Shown here: in pieces, positions 21,686 through 33,570 of the stretch
How the letters are laid out: each line of letters opens with the position of its first letter
How positions within the stretch are numbered: position 1 is the stretch's first letter
Assembly (NCBI RefSeq): GCF_033958435.1
Contig: NC_134137.1
Coordinates: forward strand, 178,821,501-178,885,500
Direction: 5' to 3'
DNA: 64,000 nucleotides
Source of the DNA: Carettochelys insculpta
Taxonomy: Eukaryota; Chordata; Testudines; Carettochelyidae
Position numbers and translations under genes: made by a program
Notes under the pieces: model-generated
What the model was told of the DNA's origin: nothing
Databases searched by the model: none
What the model saw: only the letters and a program-made list of their open reading frames with translations

Positions 21686-21706
21686 ACATATATATATATA
21701 TATATT
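21686..21706. repeat. (TA)n microsatellite between the two Harbinger genes
   Basis: About ten TA units in the convergent intergenic segment (21600-21890), which otherwise has no coding signal. A run of twelve or more G follows near 21862. Confidence 0.8.
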
Positions 21707-21896
21707 ATAAGTCAGATAAGATGAAAGAAAAAAGGCGAAGACAAGGAAGGGGAGAACTATGTACATAGGGGGGCAGGTATCAGCATAACAACATCATAAC
21801 AACAGGGGTCTAATAGAAACTATTTACAAAAGAAGATAAAACTGAAGGGGATATATACAAAGGGGGGGGGGGGCCACGTCCTGGGCCCCACACCCC

Positions 21897-23458
21897 CTAA
21901 TGTCCAACGCTGGGGGTGGGTGGCCGCGACCCACGCCTCGGCCTCAGCCCTGGCCGGGGCTGGCTGGAGGCTGGACAGACCGGGAGATAAGGCCGGCGGG
22001 TGTCAGCTGGCCCCAGGTCCCCCTCGGCGGAAGGGCCCTCGGTGGCAGGTGGCGGTGCGACGGCGGATGGAGCAGCGGGTGGCACAGCGGGTGGAGCAGG
22101 CAGGGCGGGCAGAGCAGCGGCCAGCATGGCTTGGGGGGCCAGGTAGTCCGCGATACGCTCGAATGTCCACATAAAGGCCCCCCATGCCTACTGGCGCCAG
22201 GCCAGCGCCTGCTCCTGAAGTTGAAGGCGCCGCTCCTCCACCTGCAGGCGCTGCTCTGAGACCTCCAGCTGCTGATGGTGGATCGCCAGCAGCTTGGGGG
22301 TCCGTCGCCATCCAGGAGTGTGCCTGGCTCCGCCGTCGTCCCCACCATGGGCCTGGTCGGTGCTCCTCCGAGGGGCTGGCCTGGAGTGATGGCCCCGGTG
22401 GGCTCTCCGGGACCACTGACACCTTGCCAGCGCTCTCCGGTCCTTCCGATGGTGCAGCTGTGGAACACGGGGGGGGAAGAAGAGTGGAGACAGCCGTTAG
22501 TGTGGGCCCCAAGCCGTGGCCCTTGTCCCCCCACCCGTCTGCTGCCGGTTCCCCATCCCCGTCCCTGGGAGATGCTGCTGCTGATGATGATGGGTGTCCC
22601 ACCCCCTCCCCCTGGGGGGCCCTAGGTTCCGCTCCCCCGATCCCCAGGGATGGGGCATGGCACTGTCCTGCTGGGGGGGCAGGGGCTGATGCACTCCTGT
22701 GAGGGACATGCCACTGCTGTCCTTGGGGCCATGGTCATCTGGGCATGTGGAGGGCCCTGGTCATGTCTGTTACCCCCGCCCCTCAACCTTGGGGATGCGC
22801 ACCGGGGGGGTACATACCTGATTGTCCACTCCCATGGTCGGGGGACACCTGGTGGGCGGACGCCCTGCTGGAGCTCCCTGATGGCAGGATGATGTGCAGC
22901 CCCCCCATCGCTGGAGGAGGACTCCCCCTCCTCCTCCTCCTCCGGCGTCCCAGGAGTGGGCTCCTGGGGGGGCTCCCAGGGTGCGGGACTTACCTCCAGG
23001 GCGCACTCCACCTCTGGGGCCTGCTGGGGCTTGTCGGCCGAGGTATCAAGAGTGGCTGGAGGGGAGGAGGTGTGCCGGGGGCCCGGAATGGCCCTGAGCT
23101 CCCTGTAAAAGAGGCAAGTGACGGGGGCGGCTCCAGATCGGCCGGCCGCATCCCGGGCCTGGGCGTATCCCTGCCGCAGCTCCTTCACTTTACTGTGGAC
23201 GTGATCCGGAGTGCTGGCAGGGTGACCCCGGGCGGCCAGGCCCTCGGCCAGCCGAGCGAACGCATCTGCATTCTGCCTCTTGCTCCCCATTACCTGGAGC
23301 ACCTCCTCCTCACTCCAGAGCACCAGCAGGTCCCGAAGCTTGGCCTCCGTCCAGGAGGGGCCCCGCTGCCGCTTCCCAGCCTGGCTGCCGGTCTGGGAGC
23401 CCTGGCTTCCCTTGGGGGGAGTGTCCTGGGGGCGCTTAGGGGTCTGGCGGGTGGCCAT
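21897..23458 (-). pseudogene. Myb/SANT-like DNA-binding protein of the Harbinger element, broken
   Basis: ATG at 23458 (MATRQTPKRPQDTPPKGSQG). The N-terminus is basic and is followed by a Myb/SANT-like (trihelix) domain at about residues 35-125: RGPSWTEAKLRDLLVLWSEE, NADAFARLAEGLAARG, HVHSKVKELRQGYAQARDAA, CLFYRELRAI. An acidic/serine linker (TPEEEEEGESSSSDGG) comes next. A GT-AG intron is predicted at 22817-22458; exon 2 opens SCTIGRTGERWQG and later, in another frame, has a coiled-coil-like LLAIHHQQLEVSEQRLQVEE and FMWTFERIADYLAP. Damage: a frameshift at the C-run near 22300 and a TAG at 22188-22190. The gene converges with the transposase. In this superfamily the protein binds element ends and carries the transposase to the nucleus. 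Confidence 0.88.
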
Positions 23459-23898
23459 CACAGCGCTGGGGGGTTGATGTGGCTGCTTAGAGACGTGCAG
23501 GCTGGCCGTGTGGCTGGGCTGCCCACCTGCACGCTCTCTCAGCTTCCTGAACAGGAAGGCAGGGGGCGGGGAGCTTTAAGGGGTGGCTGCACGTGGTGAC
23601 CATCAAGCTCAGGGGCTGAAGAGAGCGTCTCTCAACACCTAAGCTGATGGCCGCCATGGCAGACCCTGCTATTTCGATGTTGTGGGACGCGCAACGACTA
23701 CACAGTCCCTACTTTGACGTTGAACGTCGAAGTAGGGCGCTATTCCCATCTCCTGATGGGGATAGCGACTTCGACGTCTCGCCACCTTACGTCGATGTCA
23801 ACTTCGAAATAGCGCCCACCACGTGTAGCTGTGACGGGTGCTATTTCGAAGTTGGCACCGCTACTTCGAAGTAGCCGGCACGTGTAGACGCGGCCGTA

Positions 23899-25134
23899 CA
23901 GTGATTTCGAAAACCAAACCAAAATTGTTCGGAATCTAGTGTCCTCCAGAAAGCGAAAGAAGTTTTGGGACTGAAAGTCAGGAAGACAGTAGTACAAACA
24001 TGTGTAAAGTGTGAGGAAATAGAATATGTAAAAAGTTTGTGAAAGTCCCGCAGTAAACACGTATCACATTACATATCACTGTGTGTGCATCGTTCTTAAA
24101 ACAGGGGTTACAAAAAGCATGGTTTAACCTTATTTATTAAGGACTGTCTTGTATTCAAATGCATTGAGGCTCTTGCATTAATGGGTTTTACCAAATTTGA
24201 AAAAAAAAATGGCTCTACTTGCTCTGTTCATTGCTGAGCCCTGGCTTAGTGGATTATATGAAATGAGTGGAGTGATCTTACTCCAGTTCCCATTCAATGC
24301 ATCCTCCTCACTGAATCTGCCAATTGGTAGATAAATGGGCAGCTTCAGAGAAGCTAAGGACTGAAAAGACATGGAGAGTGAATTACCCTTTCCCCATTGA
24401 AGCATTCTGTCTTTTCATGGTTAAAACATGAAAAGGTAGCATACAGAAACCTGACTGTGGTTGTTTTGAGGTAAAAAGCTGAGAATTTCATTCTTCCAGG
24501 TGGTTAACCTGGCACCCTCCATATATGCTAAATTTACTTTAAAATATGAATACGGGGGGTGCATATGGGGCAGAGCAGTTAAAACTTTTTAAAGGTTCAG
24601 TTGTGGTTTTCCTTCACTGACTACTTCGGCACATCTGTAGTATACCCTGCCCACAACTAATCAAACTAGTGCTTAGTGAAATTTTTGCCACAAAGAGAGA
24701 AACTACATTCACATTGAAACATCCTTGGTGAAATTCTGGTTCCATCAAAGTCAATAGGCAATGCTCCCATGGATTAAACTGAGGCTAGGGTTTTCCCCTC
24801 TGGCTTTAGGTTCTGAGTTGTCTGTACATTTGATGAGTGTCCCTCAAAGCCAAGCTGCTGATCTGAACTGACTAGAACTTACAGGAACTGAGGAGACAAC
24901 TCACTGGTTTGGCTAATCTCAAGCAGAAGATGGGGAACCCTATCAGATCCTTTGTAAACAAATTTAAATGACAGTCTGGCCCCCACACTGCATTTTGGGT
25001 GGAGCTCATGCAGCCAGGAATGTACATTATTCCCAAGGCCAACTATTAGCTGAAGTCTGAGAGGTTTGGTAGGCAGACCCGTGTCTCCCTGTAGACCTGA
25101 GCTTGCAGAATGCAGGCTACTTAAGTATTTTCTG
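23899..25134. other. Unassigned stretch
   Basis: About 1.2 kb outside the Harbinger element; no gene or bounded repeat recognised. Confidence 0.45.
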
Positions 25135-25137
25135 TAT

Positions 25138-25543
25138 GGCTAAGTCTACACTAGCCCCCTCCTTTTGGAGGGGGCGTGGTAATAAGTGAGTTGGGACAAT
25201 GCTAATAAGGCTCTGCCATGACTATGCAGCACCTCATGAGCATAATAGCGGTCATGCGCAATTCAAAAGTGACGGTTTTGAATCTCACGCCACCCGTGTA
25301 GATGGGACCTTTCAAAAGGACCCCCCAGACTTTGAAAGCCTCATCTTCCTATTTGGTTTTCCTTTCAAAAGGTCCCCATCTACACGGGAGGCTTGTGATC
25401 TGAAAACAGTGCTTTCGAATCGCGAATGACCACCATTATTCTAATGAGGTGCTGCGTATTCATCGCAGCGCCTCATTAGCATTTGCTCATCTCACTCATT
25501 ATCTTGCTCCTTCCAAAACGAGGGGGCTAGTGTAGATGTGGCC
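25138..25543. mobile_element. Short TIR element (Harbinger-type MITE), 406 bp
   Basis: The left end GGCTAAGTCTACACTAGCCC and the right end (reverse complement GGCCACATCTACACTAGCCC) are inverted repeats followed by CCTC-rich inverted arms (CCTCCTTTTGGAGG). TAT flanks both sides (25135-25137, 25544-25546). A second inverted pair lies in the centre: GTGTAGATGGGACCTTTCAA with its reverse complement. A related fragment is at 18936. Confidence 0.88.
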
Positions 25544-25836
25544 TATGTGTATATGGAGGTGAACACTGGGGAGCTCTTATAATTTACCTAGAATTTCACA
25601 TTCCTCAGATGAAATCCTGGCCCAACTGAAATCTGTAGCAAAAATTCCAGTGTCTTTAGTGGAGTCTGAATGTCATCCTTCATTTCTTCTAGTCTGGCTG
25701 TACTCTGCTCTGCCTTTTGGTTGGAAAAGTATTTTCAAGCACTGTTTTGTCTTGTAAGTGCCTCTGACTGGATTCTTTTCTCCTTTGGTGCCTTCTTTTC
25801 AGCCAAAAATTACTTTTATCCCTAGCATCCCAAAAG

Positions 25837-25875
25837 AATAATAATAGTAATAATAATAATAATAGTAATAATGAT
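25837..25875. repeat. (AAT)n microsatellite, imperfect
   Basis: Interrupted run of AAT/AGT units. Confidence 0.85.
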
Positions 25876-27353
25876 GCTCAAAATGACAGCTCTAGTTAGG
25901 GGTGTTAGCTGAAAAGGTGACTTTGTGAGCCAATAAAAACGAGTTTTCCCCCACAGTCTAATTGCATTAGATAGAGTAGGCCGAAAGGAATGTCAGCCTT
26001 GCTAAAAGCTTTTTTTTTTTGTAAATATAATAAAAATCCCAAACAAATTATGTCCTTCTTGAGTCTCTGTAGGAAATGAGTACCCTGATTTTCCACTGTT
26101 CTCCCCTCCTGCTTGCAGTTAAACATCTGCTAAACTTCTTCTGCCTTGTAGGCATATCAGGCTCAGGAAAACCAAGTGCTGTGATGAATTTTGGAAATAC
26201 TGCAAAGGCAGGGGAGCTGAATGACACAAAACACAGATTTGTTAATAAGCTTTCTTCTCGGATGCAAGTTGGTAGACGAACAAAGGAACTGAAAATCCTT
26301 CATTTCAATTTCTTTGCTATTATGTTTTTCTTATTGTATATTTTGGGGTTTTCCCTGATTACAAGAATAGTCATGTTTGCAGTCCTGGTTTACCTCTTTT
26401 TTAAGCAAGGTGGTTTTTGGATGTAAGAAAAAGTTCCCCCTTCTGTTGGGAGTTCAGACCCAATACAAATACATCCACAAGCACATGCACACACACAAAG
26501 CTAATTCTCTCAAAGGAAAAAATCAAGTGTTTAATTTGCAATGGAAGGGTCACAAAATCAGGTGTTCTTTTCTGTCGCCTGCTTTGAATGGAAACCTGCA
26601 AAGACATGACTACATATGGTGCACATGCACGCACACACACTGGTATCTCTCTCACACATCACACCCTGGATCCTGAAGCTTTTATTCACTCATGTAGGTA
26701 CTGCAGGATTGGGTCCTAAATCATGAGCTAGTAAGCAAAATTCATCCGTGTGGTAACTCTTCTGAAGTGAGAGACATTACATTAAAGATGTTTTGGCCCC
26801 ATAAATTCAGTATAATTTACTAGCAGCTCTGGATATTATTCAGCCTTCATAAGTAGAACCATGAATTGAATGTCCATGGAGATTAAACTGCTGCCTCTTA
26901 CTCTGAAGAAGAAGAGAATGCTTTCTATTTGCACTAGAGTGCATTGCAGCATGCTGCAGAAGTTTGACAGATAGACGATGGGCTACCCAGCAAGAATAAA
27001 TAGATGCAGGAGAACGATTAGGGTCTTTATAAGTATCGTGCTTCCAAGAAATCTAACTGCACCTCGACTCTAAAAAAAATGCCTTAATTCAAAGGAAGCA
27101 GAAAGCTCTTTTACCAGGAACCAGGGTCTGGGGAGTCTACTTTACAAAGTTTGCCTGAAACACCCACTCAGCCCAGCTGTAGCCTATCTAAAGTAAACAT
27201 CACAGCAGTGGCCGTTTGCCCAGAAACAGCATCAGCAGCTTGAGCCCTTGAACGGAAGGAAGCTGGAGCACAGCTACAGAAACGCAGCCAGTGCGATGAT
27301 GAGCAGCTTCCCACCACTGCCGCTTGCTAGAAACCAAAACAAAGCTTGACAAA

Positions 27354-27363
27354 TGATTGACAG
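27354..27363 (+). promoter_or_regulatory. Candidate PBX/MEIS-type composite site
   Basis: TGATTGACAG matches the composite consensus for PBX with MEIS/PREP homeodomain partners. It lies in a repeat-free stretch. A single site is suggestive only. Confidence 0.25.
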
Positions 27364-28391
27364 TCACCCATAGGGAGCGTGTAAGTGTCCATAAATGTTT
27401 TGTTGTTTTCTTAGGTGAAATGGCTCCCTTCCGCTTCCTGCGATCAAAAGGACTTGTTAACAGCCCTTATGAGAAGCCAGATCTCACAGCGTGCAAATTG
27501 ACGCATGGGCTGAATTAAAAACAGGAAAGATGATTTTCCCCCCCCCCCCAGCATTAATGCCAAAAGGTTTACATTAAACTTGCAATATTGGGATTTTGTT
27601 ACTTTCAGCTTTCTTCCGTGGGTTTAGCTGGGCTGCCAGGCTTGGCAGAGAAACAAAAGAACAATTGGACCCTTAATGGGATGACAAATGATTGCTCTGA
27701 CCCATGTATTAGAGATATAGGCTTGATTGAGCTCTGTCCATATCCAGTTTGCCATCTATTTTCCTACTTGATTCTCTGCGTACTTTCCCATAAATGCTGC
27801 AACTAGGGGTGTTGGTAGTGGTTTCATATCCCCTGGGTTGAAGTGGTTTCCATTAGAGATAGGGTTTTCGGTTTAGTTCGGTGGCTCTCAGCACAACCAC
27901 TGTGCAAATTGTCCCAACACCCCTGCACTTCCCCGGTATTTTGACCATAATCAAATTATTTACTAGATGCTGTATGTGGTTTCTTCTGGGTATGACGGTA
28001 GCTCAGAAAGTCACTGCAAACACATAGTCAAGATAATAGTATGTTAAAAATGCATATTTGTATGCAGCGGATGAAATGCATATTTGAGGTGTTCAAAGCT
28101 ATAGAGATTGGCCCATGAGATTTCCCTAGTGCGGACAAAAGAGTATATTCAGATGTTGGCCAGTCACCAAATTACATATTTGTCCTCAGAGATGAGCAAA
28201 ACATTCAAGACAAGACTCAAATGCTCTCAAATTCGGCTTTGATTTGAATCTGACTCCTGGTCTTGAACTAAGTGTGTTTCACACCACTTTTTGTCTGTAT
28301 TCCAAAATCTCAAAGATGTATACAATCAAACATTATTTTGTTTCAGTGAACCTGGAGATATTCCCTTCCCCTGATTCAATAAACTAGTGTA

Positions 28392-28621
28392 CAGAGGTGG
28401 AAAAGTACTCAAAAAATTACTTATGTAAAAGTGTGGCTGCTTTCACTTTTGGATACCTGGGTATAATTAAGATGTGATGTGTGTGCATGTGTGCAGGTGT
28501 ACTTTTACTCAAATAGTTTTCCAGCGGGACACTGGTGACTTGTACTTAAGTACATCCCCTTCCCATCCCCAGAAGCTGTATTTTTACTCGAGTAACCTTT
28601 TGGGTATTTTTTCCAGCTCTG
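28392..28621. mobile_element. hAT-like non-autonomous element, 230 bp
   Basis: The left end CAGAGGTGGAAAAGTACTC and the right end (reverse complement CAGAGCTGGAAAAAATACCC) are inverted repeats that continue with TTACTTATGTAAAAGTG / TTACTCGAGTAAAAATAC. Flanks CTAGTGTA and GTAGTTTG agree at 5 of 8 positions, a decayed 8-bp duplication at best. Confidence 0.65.
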
Positions 28622-31363
28622 GTAGTTTGCAGGGCAATGTCACAGAGGGCAAGCTGCACTTTATTTTTCAAAGATGGCTCTTAGTCCAACGAACTCATGA
28701 ACCTATGTGTGCCAACCATAAACACATCTAACCTAAATTTGCCTTTAGGTTTCAGTGGGAATTTGAGCACTGTAGTAACTGAAATTGTTTCAGAACAAGC
28801 ATTTTTGAACTTCATTGTCTGTAGGCTTGTGAAAACTCTTATTGGCACCAATATATTCAGGCATTTAGGGCCAAAGAAATAAAAAAATTTGCTCTAAATT
28901 TTTAAAATTGTGCAAAATTCTACAAATGGTATTTCTCAGAATAACACTCCATAATCATACCATTTCAGTTATCTTCGTACTTTGTTTTAAAAGACCTGTC
29001 AGGAGTATGTCTGTAACAACACACACACAAAAAACTTCCCCTAGGAACAGAGAGCTAAAGAAACCTTTTTGATAACTCAGTTCTGATTTCTCTTACCCCC
29101 CTACCTCCCACAGAGCCCAGGTGGGAGGCTAAACAATCATGACCATCCATCCTGCTTCAGAGCCCAGCCGCAACCCTACCCAAACATCTGCCCACCTCTC
29201 TCCCAGGACTCAGCAATACAGAAGAAGAAACACCCTGATGCTCTGTCCCAGGCTTGTATTGAGTTTCCTGTGAGCCACCCTCCCACCTTCTTTCAAGGAA
29301 TGCTGGGAACTGTAATTGTCAGGAACCCATTAGCTCCCTCCATTCACTCAGAGGTCTTCCATGTATCAGCTGTGTTCTTCTGGGTCTCGTGGTCCCTAGT
29401 GGTGGCCAGCAGCACTGCAGCTCATTTCTGTTTGGAGGAAAGGAAAAACTACATGCCCAATATTAATGTCTGTAAAATTCTTTATTGAACAGTGGTGTAG
29501 AATTCACCCCCAGGAGCGCATCAGCCTTACTGGGGTTTCATCCTTTGAGTTTCGTTGGGGACAGTCATGCAGCACAAGGTAAGGTACTGAAGGGTTAATT
29601 GACGTCTGAAATGATGGGGGCCGCCACTTTAAATTTAATTTCCAGTGATAGTATGCCTAAACAGTAGAAAGCACAAACTGTGTCAATGGGCATGAAAAAG
29701 CTAAACAAGGCATTTGTCACTGTAACGTTGTTATCCGGAAGCTCTGCTTCTTGACAGTCAGCGCTGGACTGAGGTAAAAAAGCGGGGCAGTTCCGAAAGA
29801 AAAACCTAGTGGCATGTGCAGATACTTGGAATTCCCAAGCGCAAACAGTACCGTTAGGCAATACCTCTCTTTTGCCACCATTTTCTTGTTTGGGCTTGTA
29901 GCTCACAAAAAGACATACAAGACTAAATCCTGCTGTTGGTTGCCTGGCATGAAAGGGGAGGGTGAGGGCACAGTGAGGAGTTCATCACGCTGCAAGCAGT
30001 TGCATACCAAGGATGAAGAATCGATGAAGTGGTCTGCACCATTCTGTGGCCTGCTATCCTGGGTGTGCCTGGCCACAAAGCCACGACGAATATATGCTGC
30101 CATTATCAACATGCGTTCACCAGCAGCAGGTGAGCATTCCCTCTGCTCCTGGCAAAGGGGCAGCAACAGGCTGCCTAGAAATTGTTATGCCAACTCTCTG
30201 ATGGCAAGAGAATGATTGTCAAGTCTCTGCTCATCCTCCCAGGACCTGCTTCCCACTGTAGTGTTAACTGCAGCCTCGAGTGTGGTTATACAAACCCCAG
30301 CATCCAATTCAAATACAGAACTAGACTCTGCTGCGTTTGCTTATGTTGAGTAGCCCTTTCATCCTAGAGCCGTCCAGCCGACATTCGTTCCATTAGCTGA
30401 GCCAAAGCTTTGTTGGCCATCACTCATGCGGACAACGCTCTGCTTTGGGGACCCATTTGTGTAAGTGAGTAACTTTAAGCACATTGAGAATAATATCTTT
30501 GGATTGAAGGCTAAGTGTTTCCAGGGTTGGCCTCTCTCGTCTGAGCAAAGATTTGGCACTGTTTTGTTAGCTGTATATTACTTGAACTCTCTGCAATGTC
30601 CACATACTCAGCGTGGTTTTGTAAAATAAGTAGCTACGACTATTTGGTTTCTGATGATATTTGCAGTTCCTTCCTTCCGCCCTTAAATATAATAGAAACC
30701 ATTACATTTGTTATTTTTACATTTGTGTTATAAAGGTGAAAATGCACTCCAGTGCTGAGAGCTGGAATAGCAAGGGTTTTTTTTTATTTATTTTTTTTCC
30801 CCAAAGCACAATTTTGTCTGACTTACAAAAGTTTGATGAGTTATAAAACCCTGGCATGATGTTTCTGATAACTATGCTGGAGTCATCATTTCCAACAGGT
30901 GTTGATATAATACTCCTGAAAGTACGGGCAAAGGAATAGATGTCATCTTTGCTAAAAATAAACCCTTTTTTTCCCCATGTTGTACGCTCAAGAACTTAGT
31001 TCTTTATGCTGACAGCAGCAGGAAGTTGCCACACTCCAAAGTGAATTTTGTGAGAGTTTCTATATTTTTAAAAGGTGATTGGTTTGCCTTTTCAAATGAA
31101 CAACTTTCTAGAGAGAAGCCCCAGATCCTCAGCTAGCATGAAGTGACATAGCCACTGAGAATTCAAGTTAGTTTTGATACTATTTAAACATAGTAAAACA
31201 GGTCTGTGATTTGAGTTGTACAATTCAAAGTTCAGTGTGAGCTGAGGTGCAGGAGAAGCTGTACAAATATTCCCAAAGGGCAGATAAAAATCAGAGCCCC
31301 TGAGATGTCTGTAAAAAGTAGGTACAGCACACCCAGGGGGGTACTTTGACACTGGGGTTTGAG
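28622..31363. other. Unassigned stretch
   Basis: No gene or bounded element. Around 29290 GGAATGCTGGGAACTGTAAT, with a diverged partner near 29440 (ACTACATGCCCAA), hints at an old DNA-transposon terminus pair. 29560-30240 looks unique with a few CpGs, but no supported exon. Confidence 0.4.
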
Positions 31364-31371
31364 CACTACAT

Positions 31372-31675
31372 CAGGGATGGGCAGTATGCATCCACTGGGC
31401 TGGACACCGTTCGTTAAGGCAGTGCTTTATTTACAGAGACAGCCACTTACACCTCCCATTGGTTGTAGATTGCTGTTCCTGGCCAATAGAAGCTGTGGAA
31501 GTGGTGTGGACTGGGACACCACTTCCTGCAGGTCCTATTGTCCAGGAACTGTGATTCACAGCCACAACAGAAATGCAAGAAGTGGATGCACAGGTCAATA
31601 AAGTGCCGGCCACCGTGCAGGGGCTACCCCTGGTGAATGACATCCAGTCTGTGAGCCACTTCTTGCCCTCTCCTG
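31372..31675. mobile_element. Non-autonomous hAT element, 304 bp
   Basis: The left end CAGGGATGGGCA and the right end (reverse complement CAGGAGAGGGCA) are inverted. Flanks CACTACAT (31364-31371) and CCCTATAT (31676-31683) agree at 6 of 8 positions. The interior has the paired phrases CTCCCATTGGTTG and CTGGCCAATAGAAGC, which recur as GCCAGCCAATAGGAGC near 32863. Confidence 0.7.
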
Positions 31676-32259
31676 CCCTATATCCACATGTCATTGTTGT
31701 TCACTCTTACCAGATATTTAATTCATCTTCTCACCCAGACACTTGACACACAAGCTGGAACCTGGGTAAGCTGATATATGGCATCTTGTTAACTTCGATC
31801 CTTACCCTTCATGTGGCATGGCAAAAACTGTAGTCCTTGTCTGACTGTCCTGTCTGGGAGGTGACACCATATCTCATCATATCACCTTTCAGATGTCACT
31901 TTTCTTGCTCTGAAGTCACAGGAAACTGCACCAGTTGAGCTATTTCAGGAAATTCTTTTGGGATTTTAGAAAGCATTCATTGTGCCCAAACAGAACCAGT
32001 GGGAGTGAGACTGCTGTTATTGCCCTACAGTTTTGTAAAGTTTTGTACAATTTACATTGAAGTCCCTTTGCCACAAGTGCAGAGCTGAAGGCTGCCTCAG
32101 CAGTCTTTTGTGATTGCCAACTTTCTACTCACACAATATCAAACACACTTACCTTGCTATCTACCCCCATCCCTTCCCCAAAACCCTAATCCCCACCCAC
32201 TATTTCCTCCCTCCCTCCCCGTGTCACTCTCTGTCTCCGAGCCTCACTTTCAGCATGCG

Positions 32260-32745
32260 GGGCAGGGGCGTTGTGTGTAGGAGTGGGTGATGGCTTCAGA
32301 TAGGGTTGCAGATTCCAGGATGGGACCAGAAATGAGGGGTTCAGGTATCAGAAGAGGGCTCTAGGCTGGGATAGGAGTGTGAGGTCTGGGCACTGGCTGA
32401 GGGTGTGGACATCATGTTGGGGCAGGGGTTGAGAGGACTGGGGTGCGGAAGGGGGCTTCATGTGGGGACCAGGGGTTTTGGAGTGTGGGACAGGGCTCTA
32501 ACTGGGGTAGGGGATTGGGGCACAGGACCAAGTTTGGGGTGTGGTCTCTGGGAGGGAGACTATGTGTGGGGGGAGCTCAGAGCCAGGCCAGGGGTTAGGG
32601 GTCGAGCAGGACGTGAGGAGCACAGGCTCAGGGAGTGTAGGAGGGGGATAAGGGCCAGGGTTTGGGGAGTGGGAGGGGTTGAAGAGTGTGGCTGCTATGA
32701 AGGAATTGGGTTGCGGGAGGGGCTTCCAACCAGGAGTGTGGGCTC
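32260..32745. repeat. Degenerate G-rich minisatellite
   Basis: Recurring GGGGCAGGGGTT, GGGGTGCGGAAGG, GGGACCAGGGGTT units of irregular length. Confidence 0.55.
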
Positions 32746-33239
32746 GAGCTGAGCAGCGCTTGTCTCAGATGGCTCCCTGAAGCAGCTGGTGTGTCAACTC
32801 CTAGGTGGAGAAGATGGAGCGCTGCTCACTGCCTGCATCCACAGGCACCTCCCCTGCAGTTGCCAGCCAATAGGAGCTACAGAGCCAGCACTTGGGATGG
32901 GTGCAGTGTGCAGCATCCCCATGGTCATCCTTACATCTAGGAGCCAGTGGCTTTGGCCACTTCCAGGAGCCATGCAGAGCCAGGATAGGCAGGGCAGCCT
33001 CCCTTAGCCCTGCTGCGCTGATGACTGAACTAAAGTGCCCTCATCAGCCCTGTTGACTGGAGCCATCCCACATGGGGAGCAGGTATAATGGGCAAGGAAA
33101 GGCAATGTCTTCCCATATACACAGCTGGCCCTGCCCAACTCTGCCCCCAGCCAATCAGAACAGCTTCTTTAGCCTCCTTGTGCTGCCAGGGCTTCAGCCC
33201 TACGGAGGCTGGGAGCCATGTGATGCTGACCCTCCCTGT

Positions 33240-33570
33240 GCTCCAGGGCTGGGAGAGAATGGGGCTGCAGGCAGCCTGTGTTGCACAGGAGGTAGGGGGG
33301 AAAGGGCAAGGCGTGGGCCACATGTGGTCTGGTGTGGGGGGTGGGAAAGATGGGGCTGTGAGCTGCCTGTACTCTGCAGTGACAGGGCTGAGAGCGCCCA
33401 CGCTATGGGGGGAGGTGGGGGGGAAGCTGTGGCAGCCTGTGCTCTGGAGAAGTGGGGCAGCAGGGGAAGGCTGAAGGTCACCTGTACCGGAAGGAGGGGG
33501 CTGTGAGTTGCCAGTGCTCTGGGGAGCCAGGTAAGGCTGTGATCTGCCTGGGGAAGGCTGCAGCCCACAG
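33240..33570. repeat. Degenerate minisatellite
   Basis: Recurring GGGGCTGTGAG, TGCCTGTACTCTG and CAGTGCTCTGGGG-type units spaced roughly 50-90 bp. Confidence 0.5.

Larger units (their letters stand above)
19761..23895 (+). mobile_element. Two-gene PIF/Harbinger transposon, 4135 bp
   Basis: The left end GGCTACGTCTACACGTG and the right end (reverse complement GGCCGCGTCTACACGTG) are terminal inverted repeats. GTA flanks both sides (19758-19760, 23896-23898). Inside, a DDE transposase gene on + and a Myb/SANT-like gene on - converge on a short middle segment with a poly(A) signal and a (TA)n run. This is the classic autonomous PIF/Harbinger layout. The arms are packed with TTCGAA/ATTTCGAAATAG words and short palindromes. 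Both genes are damaged, so this copy is not autonomous now, but it closely matches the parent of the three derivatives at 6000, 50961 and 60176. Confidence 0.93.
25547..28391. other. Unassigned, mostly unique-looking sequence
   Basis: No gene. Contains an (AAT)n microsatellite at 25837-25875 and short CA-rich patches near 26480 and 26630. The segment 27190-27520 has no repeat signature and carries a perfect TGATTGACAG (27354-27363), the composite PBX/MEIS-type site; see findings. A C-run lies at 27539-27551. Confidence 0.4.

Noticed and set aside
22745..23599. Long + strand open frame (284 codons) rich in Gly, Leu and Pro
   Set aside because: It is antisense to the Myb/SANT-like gene, which has clear domain signatures on the minus strand. 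High GC explains the open frame.
26076..26426. Hydrophobic C-terminal open frame suggestive of a membrane protein
   Set aside because: No splice context, no family similarity, and hydrophobic T-rich frames are expected by chance in AT-rich DNA.
29814..30215. 133-codon + open frame as an exon
   Set aside because: No protein-family similarity seen and no convincing splice sites; overlapping frames on the other strand are similarly long.
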